Source: Candidatus Bathyarchaeota archaeon (lineage in GTDB: Archaea > Thermoproteota > Bathyarchaeia > Bathyarchaeales > SOJC01). From it: a DNA stretch of 23,509 nucleotides. How positions within the stretch are numbered: the stretch's first letter is position 1; the number at the start of each line of letters is the position of its first letter. The notes below the pieces were generated by a model. The model saw only the letters and a list, made by a program, of their open reading frames with translations, was not told the DNA's origin and did no database searches. Below are positions 8,057 to 14,930 of the stretch, piece after piece. Location of the stretch: NCBI GenBank assembly GCA_030608925.1, contig JAUWDF010000002.1, positions 1 to 23,509 of the forward strand, written 5' to 3'. The translations under genes and the position numbers were made by a program.

Positions 8057-9004
8057 ATGAGCGAGAAGTTTAAAAAGGAACATAAAGAAGCATTGGCGGC
8101 AGTAATGCAGGACGCTGAACAGCGTGAGGCATTGGCTCAGATTTTGGTAGAGTGGATTGAACCCGGCCATCTCACTAATGAATTTGCTGGCGTGATGCTA
8201 GGGACCCGTGCTCTTGAAGCGGGCGACGCACTTGTGAAGAAAATTCGCAAGGGAATTGACGTTAGAACGTTGGTTCCTGGTGCGGTGCATCTGGCAAGCG
8301 AAATCACAATCTCTGACCGAATCAACTTTGTGTTGGACGGTGCAGATGTTAAAGTTACCGCAAATGAGTGGGAACTTGAACGCGGTGAGATTGGTACGGT
8401 TGACTCTATTGCCTCTGAAATGCGTGCCAAATTGCAAGACTATTTTGTAACAAAAGTATTTACTGCTCTAGCGAGCGTTTGGAGTACCGCGAATACTCCT
8501 AATAACTACGCAGAAATCTCAGTCTCGGACTGGGCTACTGGTGGTGCAACGGCTATGGCCGCTGTAAAACTTGCTATTGACAGAATTAATCAGACGACTC
8601 CTGGTGTGAAAGTTATTATTGGTTCTACGGAAGCTATGACTCCCATAACCCAATTTACGGCTTTCTGGCCTGATATCGCATCCACAGCAGCTTATCACAC
8701 AGCTGATGAACTCATAATGAAAATTATGGCTGATGGATGGCTCGGTAAATGGTACGGAGCACCGTTTGTCAAGATTCCGCAAGTCTGGGATAATATTGAA
8801 GATTATAATGCCTTAGTACCAACTGATACAGTACTGGTGGTAGGCCACGATGCTGGTGAATTCATCACTTATGGTGATGTTAAGACTAAGCAATGGACGG
8901 ACATGAATCCGACGCCGCCTCAGTGGATGTATGAAATCTACCAGCAATTTGGTATGATTATAGATAATGCTATGGGCATCTACGTCCTCAAGATTACTGG
9001 ATAA
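8057..9004 (+). CDS. Major capsid protein (HK97 fold)
   Basis: This 315-residue protein is the main shell subunit. It lies after the scaffold gene and immediately before a strong terminator. The N-terminal 40 residues are a helical, charged arm. LVPGAVHLASEITISDR (around 71-87) resembles the E-loop/N-arm region. ATAMAAVKLAIDRINQTTPGVKVIIGSTEAMTPI (around 164-198) matches the P-domain spine helix followed by a strand, and the C-terminal segment with WLGKWYGAPFVKIP, VLVVGHDAGEFITYGDV and the final GMGIYVLKI-type strand matches the A-domain pattern of HK97-type capsid proteins. Arginine codons are 6 of 8 CGN, against 5 of 24 in the portal gene, fitting very high expression. GGAG at 8043-8046 precedes the start. 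No separate N-terminal delta domain is obvious, consistent with a separate scaffold. Confidence 0.85.
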   Translation: MSEKFKKEHKEALAAVMQDAEQREALAQILVEWIEPGHLTNEFAGVMLGTRALEAGDALVKKIRKGIDVRTLVPGAVHLASEITISDRINFVLDGADVKVTANEWELERGEIGTVDSIASEMRAKLQDYFVTKVFTALASVWSTANTPNNYAEISVSDWATGGATAMAAVKLAIDRINQTTPGVKVIIGSTEAMTPITQFTAFWPDIASTAAYHTADELIMKIMADGWLGKWYGAPFVKIPQVWDNIEDYNALVPTDTVLVVGHDAGEFITYGDVKTKQWTDMNPTPPQWMYEIYQQFGMIIDNAMGIYVLKITG

Positions 9005-9027
9005 TCTACTTAAGTTACTAATATTAT

Positions 9028-9057
9028 GAGGGGGAGGAATCCCCTCCCCCTCTTTTT
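9028..9057 (+). terminator. Intrinsic terminator after the major capsid gene
   Basis: A perfect 10-base-pair GC-rich stem (GAGGGGGAGG with CCTCCCCCTC) has a five-base loop and is followed at once by five T. It lies 24 bases after the capsid stop codon. It should end or attenuate transcripts of the head operon so that the capsid gene is expressed above the connector genes. Confidence 0.93.
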
Positions 9058-9070
9058 AACAACTAAATCA

Positions 9071-9076
9071 AGGAGG
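9071..9076 (+). promoter_or_regulatory. Ribosome binding site that sets the start of the 9083 gene
   Basis: AGGAGG lies six bases before ATG 9083. An upstream in-frame ATG at 9026 falls inside the terminator hairpin and has no such site, so 9083 is the true start. Confidence 0.85.
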
Positions 9077-9082
9077 AATATA

Positions 9083-9613
9083 ATGGCACAGGAAGATTCA
9101 TTTACTAGAGAAATGTTTGATGCCATGCAAGAGGGAAAGCCCATAATGAGGTTTATAAAGACTATTATGGGAGTGGTATGGGTAACTGCCCTAAGCCCGT
9201 TTGACGGCAAGCCTCAACCGGTAGCTTTGAAAGGACAGCCAACAGAGGATAATCCAAACGCAATTGTCAAAATTTGGTCCACGAAGGAAGAATTATTTTT
9301 TAAGGAGATGAACAGGGAACATTTCAACGCTGGAAATCTTCGGCTGATACCCGCAGGTGTAGTAATTCCAGAACGTAAGAAATCTCCCAATGAGATTACT
9401 GATAAAGAAATCAGAGAAATCTTAGACAAACCATTCTTAGCCTTGAAGAATAAACTAAATAAATTCACATCTCCCGCTCCTGTTACTAGATTTTTAGTTA
9501 TGGCAGAGGAGATGGAGAAGTCAGAAAAAATCGCCGATGCTATTAAAGCTAGGCTTTCTGAATTACAACTTGGTCCAACAGAAGAAATAAAAACAGAGGA
9601 AGAAGCTAAATAA
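9083..9613 (+). CDS. Hypothetical protein between capsid and adaptor genes
   Basis: This 176-residue protein matches no family I recognise. The first 75 residues look mostly beta (IMGVVWVTALSPFDGKPQPVALKG), followed by charged helices, with ITDKEIREILDKPFLALKNKLNKF (around 103-126) and a helical C-terminus ending in an acidic run. It follows the capsid terminator and precedes the adaptor, so a head-related role (capsid vertex, head completion or a packaging accessory) is an inference from position only. Its stop overlaps the next start as TAATG. The start at 9083 is chosen because of its strong ribosome binding site. Confidence 0.6.
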   Translation: MAQEDSFTREMFDAMQEGKPIMRFIKTIMGVVWVTALSPFDGKPQPVALKGQPTEDNPNAIVKIWSTKEELFFKEMNREHFNAGNLRLIPAGVVIPERKKSPNEITDKEIREILDKPFLALKNKLNKFTSPAPVTRFLVMAEEMEKSEKIADAIKARLSELQLGPTEEIKTEEEAK

Positions 9614-10107
9614 TGGCAACTACTAACCTCTTTGAATATGTAGAGAGACTAAGATTACACTTAGGCGACATTGACCCTGACAACTATCGTTATATGGATG
9701 AGTGGCTTAAAACATCCTTGGTTTCAGCGGTAGAACTTCTTATGCCAAGATGGAACTATAAATATTTGCTTGCTGACAACATGGATGCTTATAGAAATCC
9801 AGCGGCGGGTTCCTTTCTTTTCCCTGAACCTCCCGTAGTTGAGCGGGGAGATATTTGGCCTATAATTATTCAAGCGGCGATTATCATTAAAGAAGGTTCG
9901 TTGGAAAATATGTCATGGAACTTCGCGTCTTGGCGAGATGCTGAAATTTCATACTCTAACTTAGAGGGTAGCCGTTCAAAAGATAGGTCACTCCAGCGAG
10001 ATATTGAGATGCTAGATTCGATGCTCCCTTGGAGAACGAAAAGGTTGGCCCAACCTAAAAAGGGTCATTTACCAGGGTTTCTCGGAAATCCTTATGAGCA
10101 TGACTAA
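9613..10107 (+). CDS. Head-tail connector / adaptor protein (gp6/gp15-like, putative)
   Basis: This 164-residue, mainly helical protein starts with LFEYVERLRLHLGDIDPDNYRYMDEWLKTSLVSAVELLMPRW, a layout like that of adaptor proteins that bind below the portal: a helix, a short loop with D-P, then a second helix. IWPIIIQAAIIIKEGSLENMSW (around 77-98) forms another core helix. The order capsid, small protein, adaptor is typical of siphoviruses. The adaptor extends the DNA channel and gives a docking surface for the stopper protein, which here would be the product of the gene at 11533. The start overlaps the upstream stop by one base. The assignment comes from fold type, size and place; no single motif proves it. 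Confidence 0.65.
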   Translation: MATTNLFEYVERLRLHLGDIDPDNYRYMDEWLKTSLVSAVELLMPRWNYKYLLADNMDAYRNPAAGSFLFPEPPVVERGDIWPIIIQAAIIIKEGSLENMSWNFASWRDAEISYSNLEGSRSKDRSLQRDIEMLDSMLPWRTKRLAQPKKGHLPGFLGNPYEHD

Positions 10108-10186
10108 CAGACACAAGATTGGTACTAATGAGGGCTTTTAAAGCATACGCGGATAGTACTTTTCTTGTAAATAGTATTTCGGGAGT

Positions 10187-10234
10187 GCCGCCTTGTGCAA
10201 CCTCATACTTTGTTTGTTGATTGGATAGGGCGGC
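10187..10234. repeat. Short GC-rich inverted repeat in the gap
   Basis: GCCGCC at 10187-10192 and GGCGGC at 10229-10234 are perfect complements 36 bases apart. The right arm lies just before the candidate -10 box. With only six base pairs this could be chance or a protein-binding site; no T-run follows, so it is not a terminator. Confidence 0.35.
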
Positions 10235-10242
10235 TATATAAT
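10214..10242 (+). promoter_or_regulatory. Candidate sigma70-type promoter for the GT4 gene
   Basis: A perfect -10 box TATAAT (10237-10242) lies 17 bases after TTGTTG (10214-10219), which matches three of six bases of the -35 consensus. Transcription would begin near 10249, just before the ribosome binding site and ATG at 10263. The match is good on the -10 side and weak on the -35 side. Confidence 0.5.
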
Positions 10243-10262
10243 TACCAGGAATGGAGAGGAAA

Positions 10263-11540
10263 ATGGCTAGAGAAAAAATTTCGGTTTTAGTAATTGGGGA
10301 TGCTGTAGCACCAACAGGTTTTGGAAGGGTAATGCATGGTGTCTTTGAAAACCTGCCTAGAGGAAAGTACGACGTACATCATCTAGGAATTAACTACAGA
10401 GGCGACCCACACGACTACAAAGCAAGGATTTATCCGGCGATGGTTGCAGGGGGTCAGGGTATGTTTGATGTTTATGGCATCAGCCGTATCGAAGAACTCC
10501 TCAACAAAGTCCAACCAAAAATTGTTTTTGTACTAAATGATATTTGGGTTTTGCCAATGTACCTTGCGGAACTTCGTCGATTTAAAGACAGGGGCTTCAA
10601 GGTAATTACTTATTCCCCTATAGATGCAAAACCTATAGAATGGAGATGGCTGACAGATTTTAGAGATGTTGATAGAGTAGTTGTCTATACAGAATTTGCT
10701 AGAGGCGTTATCGAAAATTCTATAAAGGATTGGACAGCGTTTTTAGAAAAAAATCCTGACGTTGAGGATGAAGTACAATTTCCAAAACTTGCAGTAGTAC
10801 CTCATGGTGTAGATAGTGATACTTTTTACCCCTTCAAAGACGTTGAAGATAGGGCTGGAAATCTTGTTTTGAAAGGTAAAATCAACGCTAAAAGAAAGAC
10901 CTTTCCAAACGAGGAAGATTTTCTCAATAGTTTTATTGTGCTGAACGCTAATAGAAATCAGCCAAGAAAACGAATTGACCTTACAATGGAAGGCTTTGCT
11001 AAGTTTGCAAGAGATAAGCCTAAGAATGTAAAACTCTACTTACACATGGGAGTAGAGGATATGGGATGGAATATCATTTGGTTATCGGAGAGACTTGGTA
11101 TTGATGACAGGCTAATTATCACATCTAACTCACCACACATGCCTGGAGTTCCCGATGAAAAAATGAATGAAATCTACAACGCATGTGATGTAGGAATTAA
11201 TACATCTGTTGGAGAAGGATGGGGCTTAGTAAGTTTTGAGCACGCGGCAACAAGGTCGGCTCAGATTGTGCCTCATCACTCATGTCAAAGTGAGATTTGG
11301 GGTGACTCAGCGGAGTATATTGATATTGATAGGTGGTATGTAACCGAAAAAATTCTTACGGAGGGAGGCTACATTAGTTCAGATTCCCTCGCGGACAAAC
11401 TACAAAAGCTCTACGATGACCCCAATTACTTAGATGACATGGCAGAGAAAGCATACCAAGTAACCAAGAAAGATGAACATACCTGGAAATCCGTTGCAAA
11501 AAAGTTTAATAAACTATTTACGGAAGTACTAAATGAGTAG
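10263..11540 (+). CDS. Glycosyltransferase family 4-like (GT-B fold)
   Basis: This 425-residue protein has the features of GT4 enzymes. The N-terminal Rossmann domain opens with ISVLVIGDAVAPTGFGRV (6-23), whose TGFGR turn is the usual acceptor/phosphate loop. VVPHGVDSDTF (178-188) is the interdomain link, NANRNQPRKRID (228-239) holds the basic residues that bind the donor phosphates, and GEGWGLVSFEHA (317-328) contains the EX7E motif with E318 and E326. The enzyme would move a sugar from a nucleotide sugar to an unknown acceptor. ATG 10263 is preferred because GGAG at 10253-10256 is six bases upstream; ATG 10251 in the same frame has its AGGA directly adjacent. The gene sits among head-tail connector genes, behind its own candidate promoter, and its end overlaps the next gene by eight bases. 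Capsid or tail glycosylation is a reasonable but unproven role. Confidence 0.88.
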   Translation: MAREKISVLVIGDAVAPTGFGRVMHGVFENLPRGKYDVHHLGINYRGDPHDYKARIYPAMVAGGQGMFDVYGISRIEELLNKVQPKIVFVLNDIWVLPMYLAELRRFKDRGFKVITYSPIDAKPIEWRWLTDFRDVDRVVVYTEFARGVIENSIKDWTAFLEKNPDVEDEVQFPKLAVVPHGVDSDTFYPFKDVEDRAGNLVLKGKINAKRKTFPNEEDFLNSFIVLNANRNQPRKRIDLTMEGFAKFARDKPKNVKLYLHMGVEDMGWNIIWLSERLGIDDRLIITSNSPHMPGVPDEKMNEIYNACDVGINTSVGEGWGLVSFEHAATRSAQIVPHHSCQSEIWGDSAEYIDIDRWYVTEKILTEGGYISSDSLADKLQKLYDDPNYLDDMAEKAYQVTKKDEHTWKSVAKKFNKLFTEVLNE

Positions 11541-11994
11541 TCGTATTTACTGGCCTTCTAACACAGTTGAAATTATTGACGAAATCCGAAATACCATCGG
11601 TAGAGATATTCTTATCAATGTTACAATTAGTGGTATACCATGCATTGCATCGGGATGTGGTATTTTAGACCCCGTTACAAATCTATCTACAAACCAATTT
11701 TGTGAAGTTTGTAGTGGACTATATTGGACAAATACATTATCTGGATATATAGTAAATGCATACATCCAGTGGGGCAAAGGGGAAATTCCTATTTGGGAAA
11801 CGGGCGGAAGGATTATGGATGGCGATTGCACAGTACAACTCAAGTATACATCGGCAAACGTCACGGCTGTAGATGATTCTGCAAACTTCATTGTAGACGA
11901 CAAAATACTAATAAAAGAATCGGTAGAATACAGAGGAGTTCCAGACATCAACAGAGTTCTAGTGACTTTGAAAGATGTTGAAAAAGAAGATTAG
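11533..11994 (+). CDS. Head-closure/stopper-like protein with a four-cysteine (zinc-like) site
   Basis: This 153-residue protein holds C37, C42, C57 and C60 in a CX4C-X14-CX2C arrangement with the context GIPCIASGCG and FCEVCSG. This looks like a small zinc ribbon. Phage proteins between adaptor and tail terminator often carry such a cysteine-rich knuckle followed by a small beta barrel, seen here as YIVNAYIQWG and strands to the end. The expected job is to seal the DNA channel below the adaptor and offer a tail-docking surface. The start ATG 11533 overlaps the GT4 stop by eight bases, so translation is probably coupled to it. The cysteine pattern is direct; zinc binding and the stopper role are inferred. 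Confidence 0.62.
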   Translation: MSSRIYWPSNTVEIIDEIRNTIGRDILINVTISGIPCIASGCGILDPVTNLSTNQFCEVCSGLYWTNTLSGYIVNAYIQWGKGEIPIWETGGRIMDGDCTVQLKYTSANVTAVDDSANFIVDDKILIKESVEYRGVPDINRVLVTLKDVEKED

Positions 11995-12028
11995 GGTAAC
12001 AGAAAATTTTTGAATATTGATTTTAAGT

Positions 12029-12033
12029 GGAGG
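12029..12033 (+). promoter_or_regulatory. Ribosome binding site that sets the start of the 12039 gene
   Basis: GGAGG lies five bases before ATG 12039. An in-frame GTG at 12027 overlaps this site and cannot use it, so 12039 is the start. Confidence 0.75.
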
Positions 12034-12038
12034 ATAAT

Positions 12039-12278
12039 ATGGCAACAGGGCAGGGTGGGCAAGTTATAATTGACGGTTTAAATATGTTTGATATCATCAA
12101 TTTGATTAGCAGAAAAAATCGAAGGTACATGGCTAATGCCCTAGATGAACTTGAAGAAATTTTAGGTAAGGATTCTGAACAGTTCGTAAGAGCAAGAAAG
12201 ATTGTTCTAGATACAATGAATGACTACACAAGGTCTGTATTTGTAACGCTATTTGGAAATATCGAAGGTATTTTTTAG
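12039..12278 (+). CDS. Small hypothetical protein in the connector module
   Basis: This 79-residue, largely helical protein contains the helices DIINLISRKNRRYMANALDE and DSEQFVRARKIVLDTMNDYT. I do not recognise its family. It lies between the head-closure-like gene and the gp10-like gene, and its TAG stop shares one base with the next GTG start. That tight link suggests it is made in amounts matched to its neighbour and may act with it at the head-tail joint. A real gene is likely given the GGAGG ribosome binding site and the seamless join. Confidence 0.65.
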   Translation: MATGQGGQVIIDGLNMFDIINLISRKNRRYMANALDELEEILGKDSEQFVRARKIVLDTMNDYTRSVFVTLFGNIEGIF

Positions 12279-13147
12279 TGCTCGTAGACTTAGAACAAAA
12301 TATACAATTTATAAATAGAAACGCCGCTAAACTATCTAGGCTGGTAGGAGAGTTTGCTGGCAGTACGGAAATGTTTATAACTATGGCAGTTGATAATATG
12401 GAGGGAAGGGACCAGCAAATACTTCTCGATAATCTTGAAGCCGCTATTGTACAGTCCGGAGAGTATGACTATCCTGAATTTAGAGAGAGGCTTTTTGCAG
12501 TATTCTCAAATCCAGCAATAATTTCATACAGCACTAAGGGAGTAAGTATTTCTCGGAACGCAAAAAAAATTGCGGGGAGCTCTGGAGATTTGCGACAAGG
12601 AATTGATGCGGCAAGGTCTGAACTGGGGCTTGGAAAGTTAACAAGAGAGCAAGCAGCTTTATTCTGGAAGGAAAGAATTTATAGACCCGCACGGGAAGGT
12701 TTAGTAAGACCACGATATTTCAAGAAAAACGTGGGATATTATAAGGGCGCAAAACGAGGAGAAAAAATCCCCTTTGATTATGCGTCGTATGGTATAATGA
12801 AGTACAGAGCTACAATCGAAACAAGATTGGTAGCTTGGGAGGACAAAGCTCCGTTTTGGATTTGGTTAAACTATGGAAATCTTGGCGACGGTAGCGAATA
12901 CCCGTCAGTATCTCCTACAGGATTTGTGGAACGTTCAAAAGCAGAAATTAATCTTATTCTAGAGGACGAGATACTTTCGTTGACTCAAGAGTTTACCGAA
13001 GCTTTAAGTACTGAAATAGAAAGTTTTTTACGAAATCCAAAAGCATACCAACCTGGGCAGGAGTTGTCTAGGTTTGATATTGGAAATGTAAGATTTAGGT
13101 TGGGAGTTACTGCAACCAGGGAATTAAGCGTTAGGAGAATTAGTTAA
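12278..13147 (+). CDS. Tail completion/neck protein (HK97 gp10-like, tentative)
   Basis: This 289-residue protein starts at GTG 12278, which overlaps the TAG stop of the previous gene. Its N-terminal 130 residues are helical. From about 185 a beta-rich section ends in APFWIWLNYGNLGDGSEYPSVSPTGFVERS, followed by a long helix (SKAEINLILEDEILSLTQEF). A compact domain with a conserved aromatic turn, a 'P-x-x-F' step and a final helix is the pattern of gp10-like neck proteins, whose last part typically reads 'P-F-L-x-P-A' before a helix. The order is also right, directly before a tail terminator-like gene. The extra helical N-terminus makes it longer than usual gp10-like proteins (around 110-190 residues). 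The assignment is tentative. Confidence 0.5.
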   Translation: MLVDLEQNIQFINRNAAKLSRLVGEFAGSTEMFITMAVDNMEGRDQQILLDNLEAAIVQSGEYDYPEFRERLFAVFSNPAIISYSTKGVSISRNAKKIAGSSGDLRQGIDAARSELGLGKLTREQAALFWKERIYRPAREGLVRPRYFKKNVGYYKGAKRGEKIPFDYASYGIMKYRATIETRLVAWEDKAPFWIWLNYGNLGDGSEYPSVSPTGFVERSKAEINLILEDEILSLTQEFTEALSTEIESFLRNPKAYQPGQELSRFDIGNVRFRLGVTATRELSVRRIS

Positions 13148-13602
13148 TGCACTTACTTAGAAAGCAAGATTTAAGTATCTATTATTTCCTGAGGGACACT
13201 GTTTTCGGGAGTTACGAATTCGTAAACGTTGAAGATGGTTTCCCAGATAAAGACTTAGAACTTCCAACTGTTACTATTGAAGCATTAGATTTGACTCCCC
13301 TTCAATTTGAAATGGGAAATCGAGTAGGAAGAAAGAACAGGCTTTGGGCCATTGATGTCTTTGCTACAAACAAAGCCCAAAGGGATGAGTTTGGTTATTT
13401 GATTATAGATAATCTCGAAAACGGGATTTGTGTCTATAATTATGACGAAAACTTTCCCCCGCCTACACCTACTCAACTAGGACGATTGGATACTTTTGGT
13501 ATCCATGCAACTCCGGTGATAATCTTTCCTGAATTACAGGAAAAAATGTATTGGAGGATGAATATATCCTTTAGTACAGAATATCACCAATTAACTTCTT
13601 AG
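13147..13602 (+). CDS. Tail terminator / minor tail protein
   Basis: This 151-residue protein has an alpha/beta layout. ELPTVTIEALDLTP (around 38-51), GNRVGRKNRLWAIDVFATNKAQRDEFGYLIIDNLEN (57-92) and the C-terminal WRMNISFSTE strand are the sequence pattern of phage tail terminators (lambda gpU/HK97 gp10-neighbour type), in which a beta sheet is flanked by two helices and a charged 'R-R-x-W/F-x-I-D-I/V-F' strand is followed by a helix. Such proteins form a hexameric ring that ends tail tube growth and joins the tail to the head. The start is at the upstream stop (TAATG). The tail tube gene follows after 13 bases. I judge this reasonably sure from pattern and place. Confidence 0.72.
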   Translation: MHLLRKQDLSIYYFLRDTVFGSYEFVNVEDGFPDKDLELPTVTIEALDLTPLQFEMGNRVGRKNRLWAIDVFATNKAQRDEFGYLIIDNLENGICVYNYDENFPPPTPTQLGRLDTFGIHATPVIIFPELQEKMYWRMNISFSTEYHQLTS

Positions 13603-13615
13603 GAGGAATTGTTAA

Positions 13616-14830
13616 ATGGCCAAGAGATTGTCAATTCCATCCAAGCACGTTGAACTTGAAGTCGTGGGTGCTCATGACAGCTTCATTGCATCCCGCATTC
13701 AGCGAGTCAGTACGACCGCTGACCAAGCAACTAATACAATTGATGAATTAGGTAATCCATTACACGCAGGCACATCCAAAGATGTTCCCAACGTAACAAT
13801 GACGTTTCAAGCTATGGACGTTGGCGTAAAAGTCGTTGGCACTCTAGCCGGAGTTTCGGTTTCTGGATGGGCAGAGGGTTCTGGACTACTTGTATCTACA
13901 TCACTTGACCGTGCCTATGATGCTATTCTTAGAATCAGGGACGAAAATGTTGCCGAATATGTGAAAGCATCCCATATCAGGCGTGTCAATATTCAGTCAT
14001 TCACCTACAACTATTCAGTTGATGGTGACTCCACTGAGGAATACACGGCTGTTGGTTCAACTAAGCGATGGTTTACAAACGATATAATCGTTGATAGACT
14101 TATTGGCGATGGCACTACAGCTCCAGACCCGTTGTCTGAGTCTCCCGAAACTCTCAAGGATGGTAATGAAACCATTTCTGTGATTGTTGACGGAGTATAT
14201 TTCGTAGAAGTAGCCGCAGCCCCAGGCGCAGATGAGTATACCATTTCTGGTACAACCATCACGTTTGGTGTCGCACCCGCTGTTGGTATAGTAATTATGT
14301 GTGTTTACCAATCAGCGACTACAGGAGATGCTTGGACTGATGTTAGCGATGACACTGTTCCCGCCGCAATCCGCGGTAAGGACGTTGGTGTTCTATTCGC
14401 TGGTAACTCTACGCTCTTTGAGCGAGTTCAGTCTGTAAGCGTTACTTGTAACTTCAACCCTCAGCCAATTAGTGAGATGGGTAATCGGCAGATTGTCGGT
14501 TATCTTACTCAACAGCCCGAAGTAACGGGTTCTGTTACCGTTCTTGATACCGATGACGAATTAATTTCGTATCTGACAGGCTCAGATTACGGAGTTGATA
14601 CTGAAATTGAAATCGGTGCTTGCGGTGCTTCTGGTGTTGCCCTCGAAATGAAACTGTATGACCCCGCCGACTGTACAGAACCTCTGGCAGTTGAAAAGAC
14701 CGTTTATCTACCAGAAATTTCAATGACAAGCGAGACATTTACATCTAATGTGAATGAAAACGCTCAACAGTCAATTGACTGGCGTTCAGATGATGGTGCT
14801 GTTTGGGTCTATAAGGGTGCTAAAGCGTAA
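13616..14830 (+). CDS. Major tail tube protein with inserted beta domain
   Basis: This 404-residue protein has the beta-rich composition of a tail tube protein and lies between tail terminator and chaperone genes. The AGGAGG at 13601-13606 overlaps the stop codon of the previous gene. Residues about 1-150 and 250-404 look like the core, with a typical last strand and GAVWVYKG at the end. Residues about 180-235 (ISVIVDGVYFVEV then YTISGTTITFGVAPAVGIVIMCVYQ) look like a small separate beta domain of a type common in phage tail and fibre proteins. Such an insert would point outward on the tube. Arginine codons are 9 of 14 CGN, matching the capsid gene, as expected for an abundant protein. No sheath gene is present, so the tail is probably non-contractile. 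Confidence 0.8.
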   Translation: MAKRLSIPSKHVELEVVGAHDSFIASRIQRVSTTADQATNTIDELGNPLHAGTSKDVPNVTMTFQAMDVGVKVVGTLAGVSVSGWAEGSGLLVSTSLDRAYDAILRIRDENVAEYVKASHIRRVNIQSFTYNYSVDGDSTEEYTAVGSTKRWFTNDIIVDRLIGDGTTAPDPLSESPETLKDGNETISVIVDGVYFVEVAAAPGADEYTISGTTITFGVAPAVGIVIMCVYQSATTGDAWTDVSDDTVPAAIRGKDVGVLFAGNSTLFERVQSVSVTCNFNPQPISEMGNRQIVGYLTQQPEVTGSVTVLDTDDELISYLTGSDYGVDTEIEIGACGASGVALEMKLYDPADCTEPLAVEKTVYLPEISMTSETFTSNVNENAQQSIDWRSDDGAVWVYKGAKA

Positions 14831-14870
14831 GCTAAAAAGATAAATTAGACCGAAAAGGATGATTTTTCAA

Positions 14871-14907
14871 GGGGTCACACCGAGTAGAGATATTTGGTTG
14901 TGACCCC
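14871..14907 (+). terminator. Hairpin after the tail tube gene (probable terminator/attenuator)
   Basis: GGGGTCACA (14871-14879) and TGTGACCCC (14899-14907) form a perfect nine-base-pair stem with a 19-base loop. The T-rich tail that follows (ATTTCTATTTA) is interrupted, so termination may be partial. It lies 40 bases after the tube stop and would keep tube expression higher than the chaperone and tape measure genes. Confidence 0.7.
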
Positions 14908-14930
14908 ATTTCTATTTAGGAGAGGAAACA

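Larger units (their letters stand above)
10108..10262 (+). other. Non-coding gap before the GT4 gene
   Basis: This stretch breaks the otherwise gapless gene order. It contains no convincing gene: the longest + strand frame with an ATG is 30 codons (10128-10220) and has no good ribosome binding site. It holds an inverted repeat (10187-10192 with 10229-10234), a candidate promoter (10214-10242) and a ribosome binding site (10253-10259). Confidence 0.65.

Noticed and set aside
9026..9082. Extended start of the 9083 gene at ATG 9026
   Set aside because: It would run through the terminator hairpin and lacks a ribosome binding site, whereas 9083 has AGGAGG at the right distance.
10128..10220. A 30-codon + strand frame in the gap before the GT4 gene
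   Set aside because: It has no good ribosome binding site, is short, matches nothing known and ends in TGA, a stop used by only one other gene here. It is probably chance.
10206..10240. Possible TGA recoding (TGA as tryptophan) in the gap frame
   Set aside because: TGA acts as the stop of the epimerase gene in an ATGA overlap, the genes use TGG for Trp and have no internal TGA; a standard code fits.
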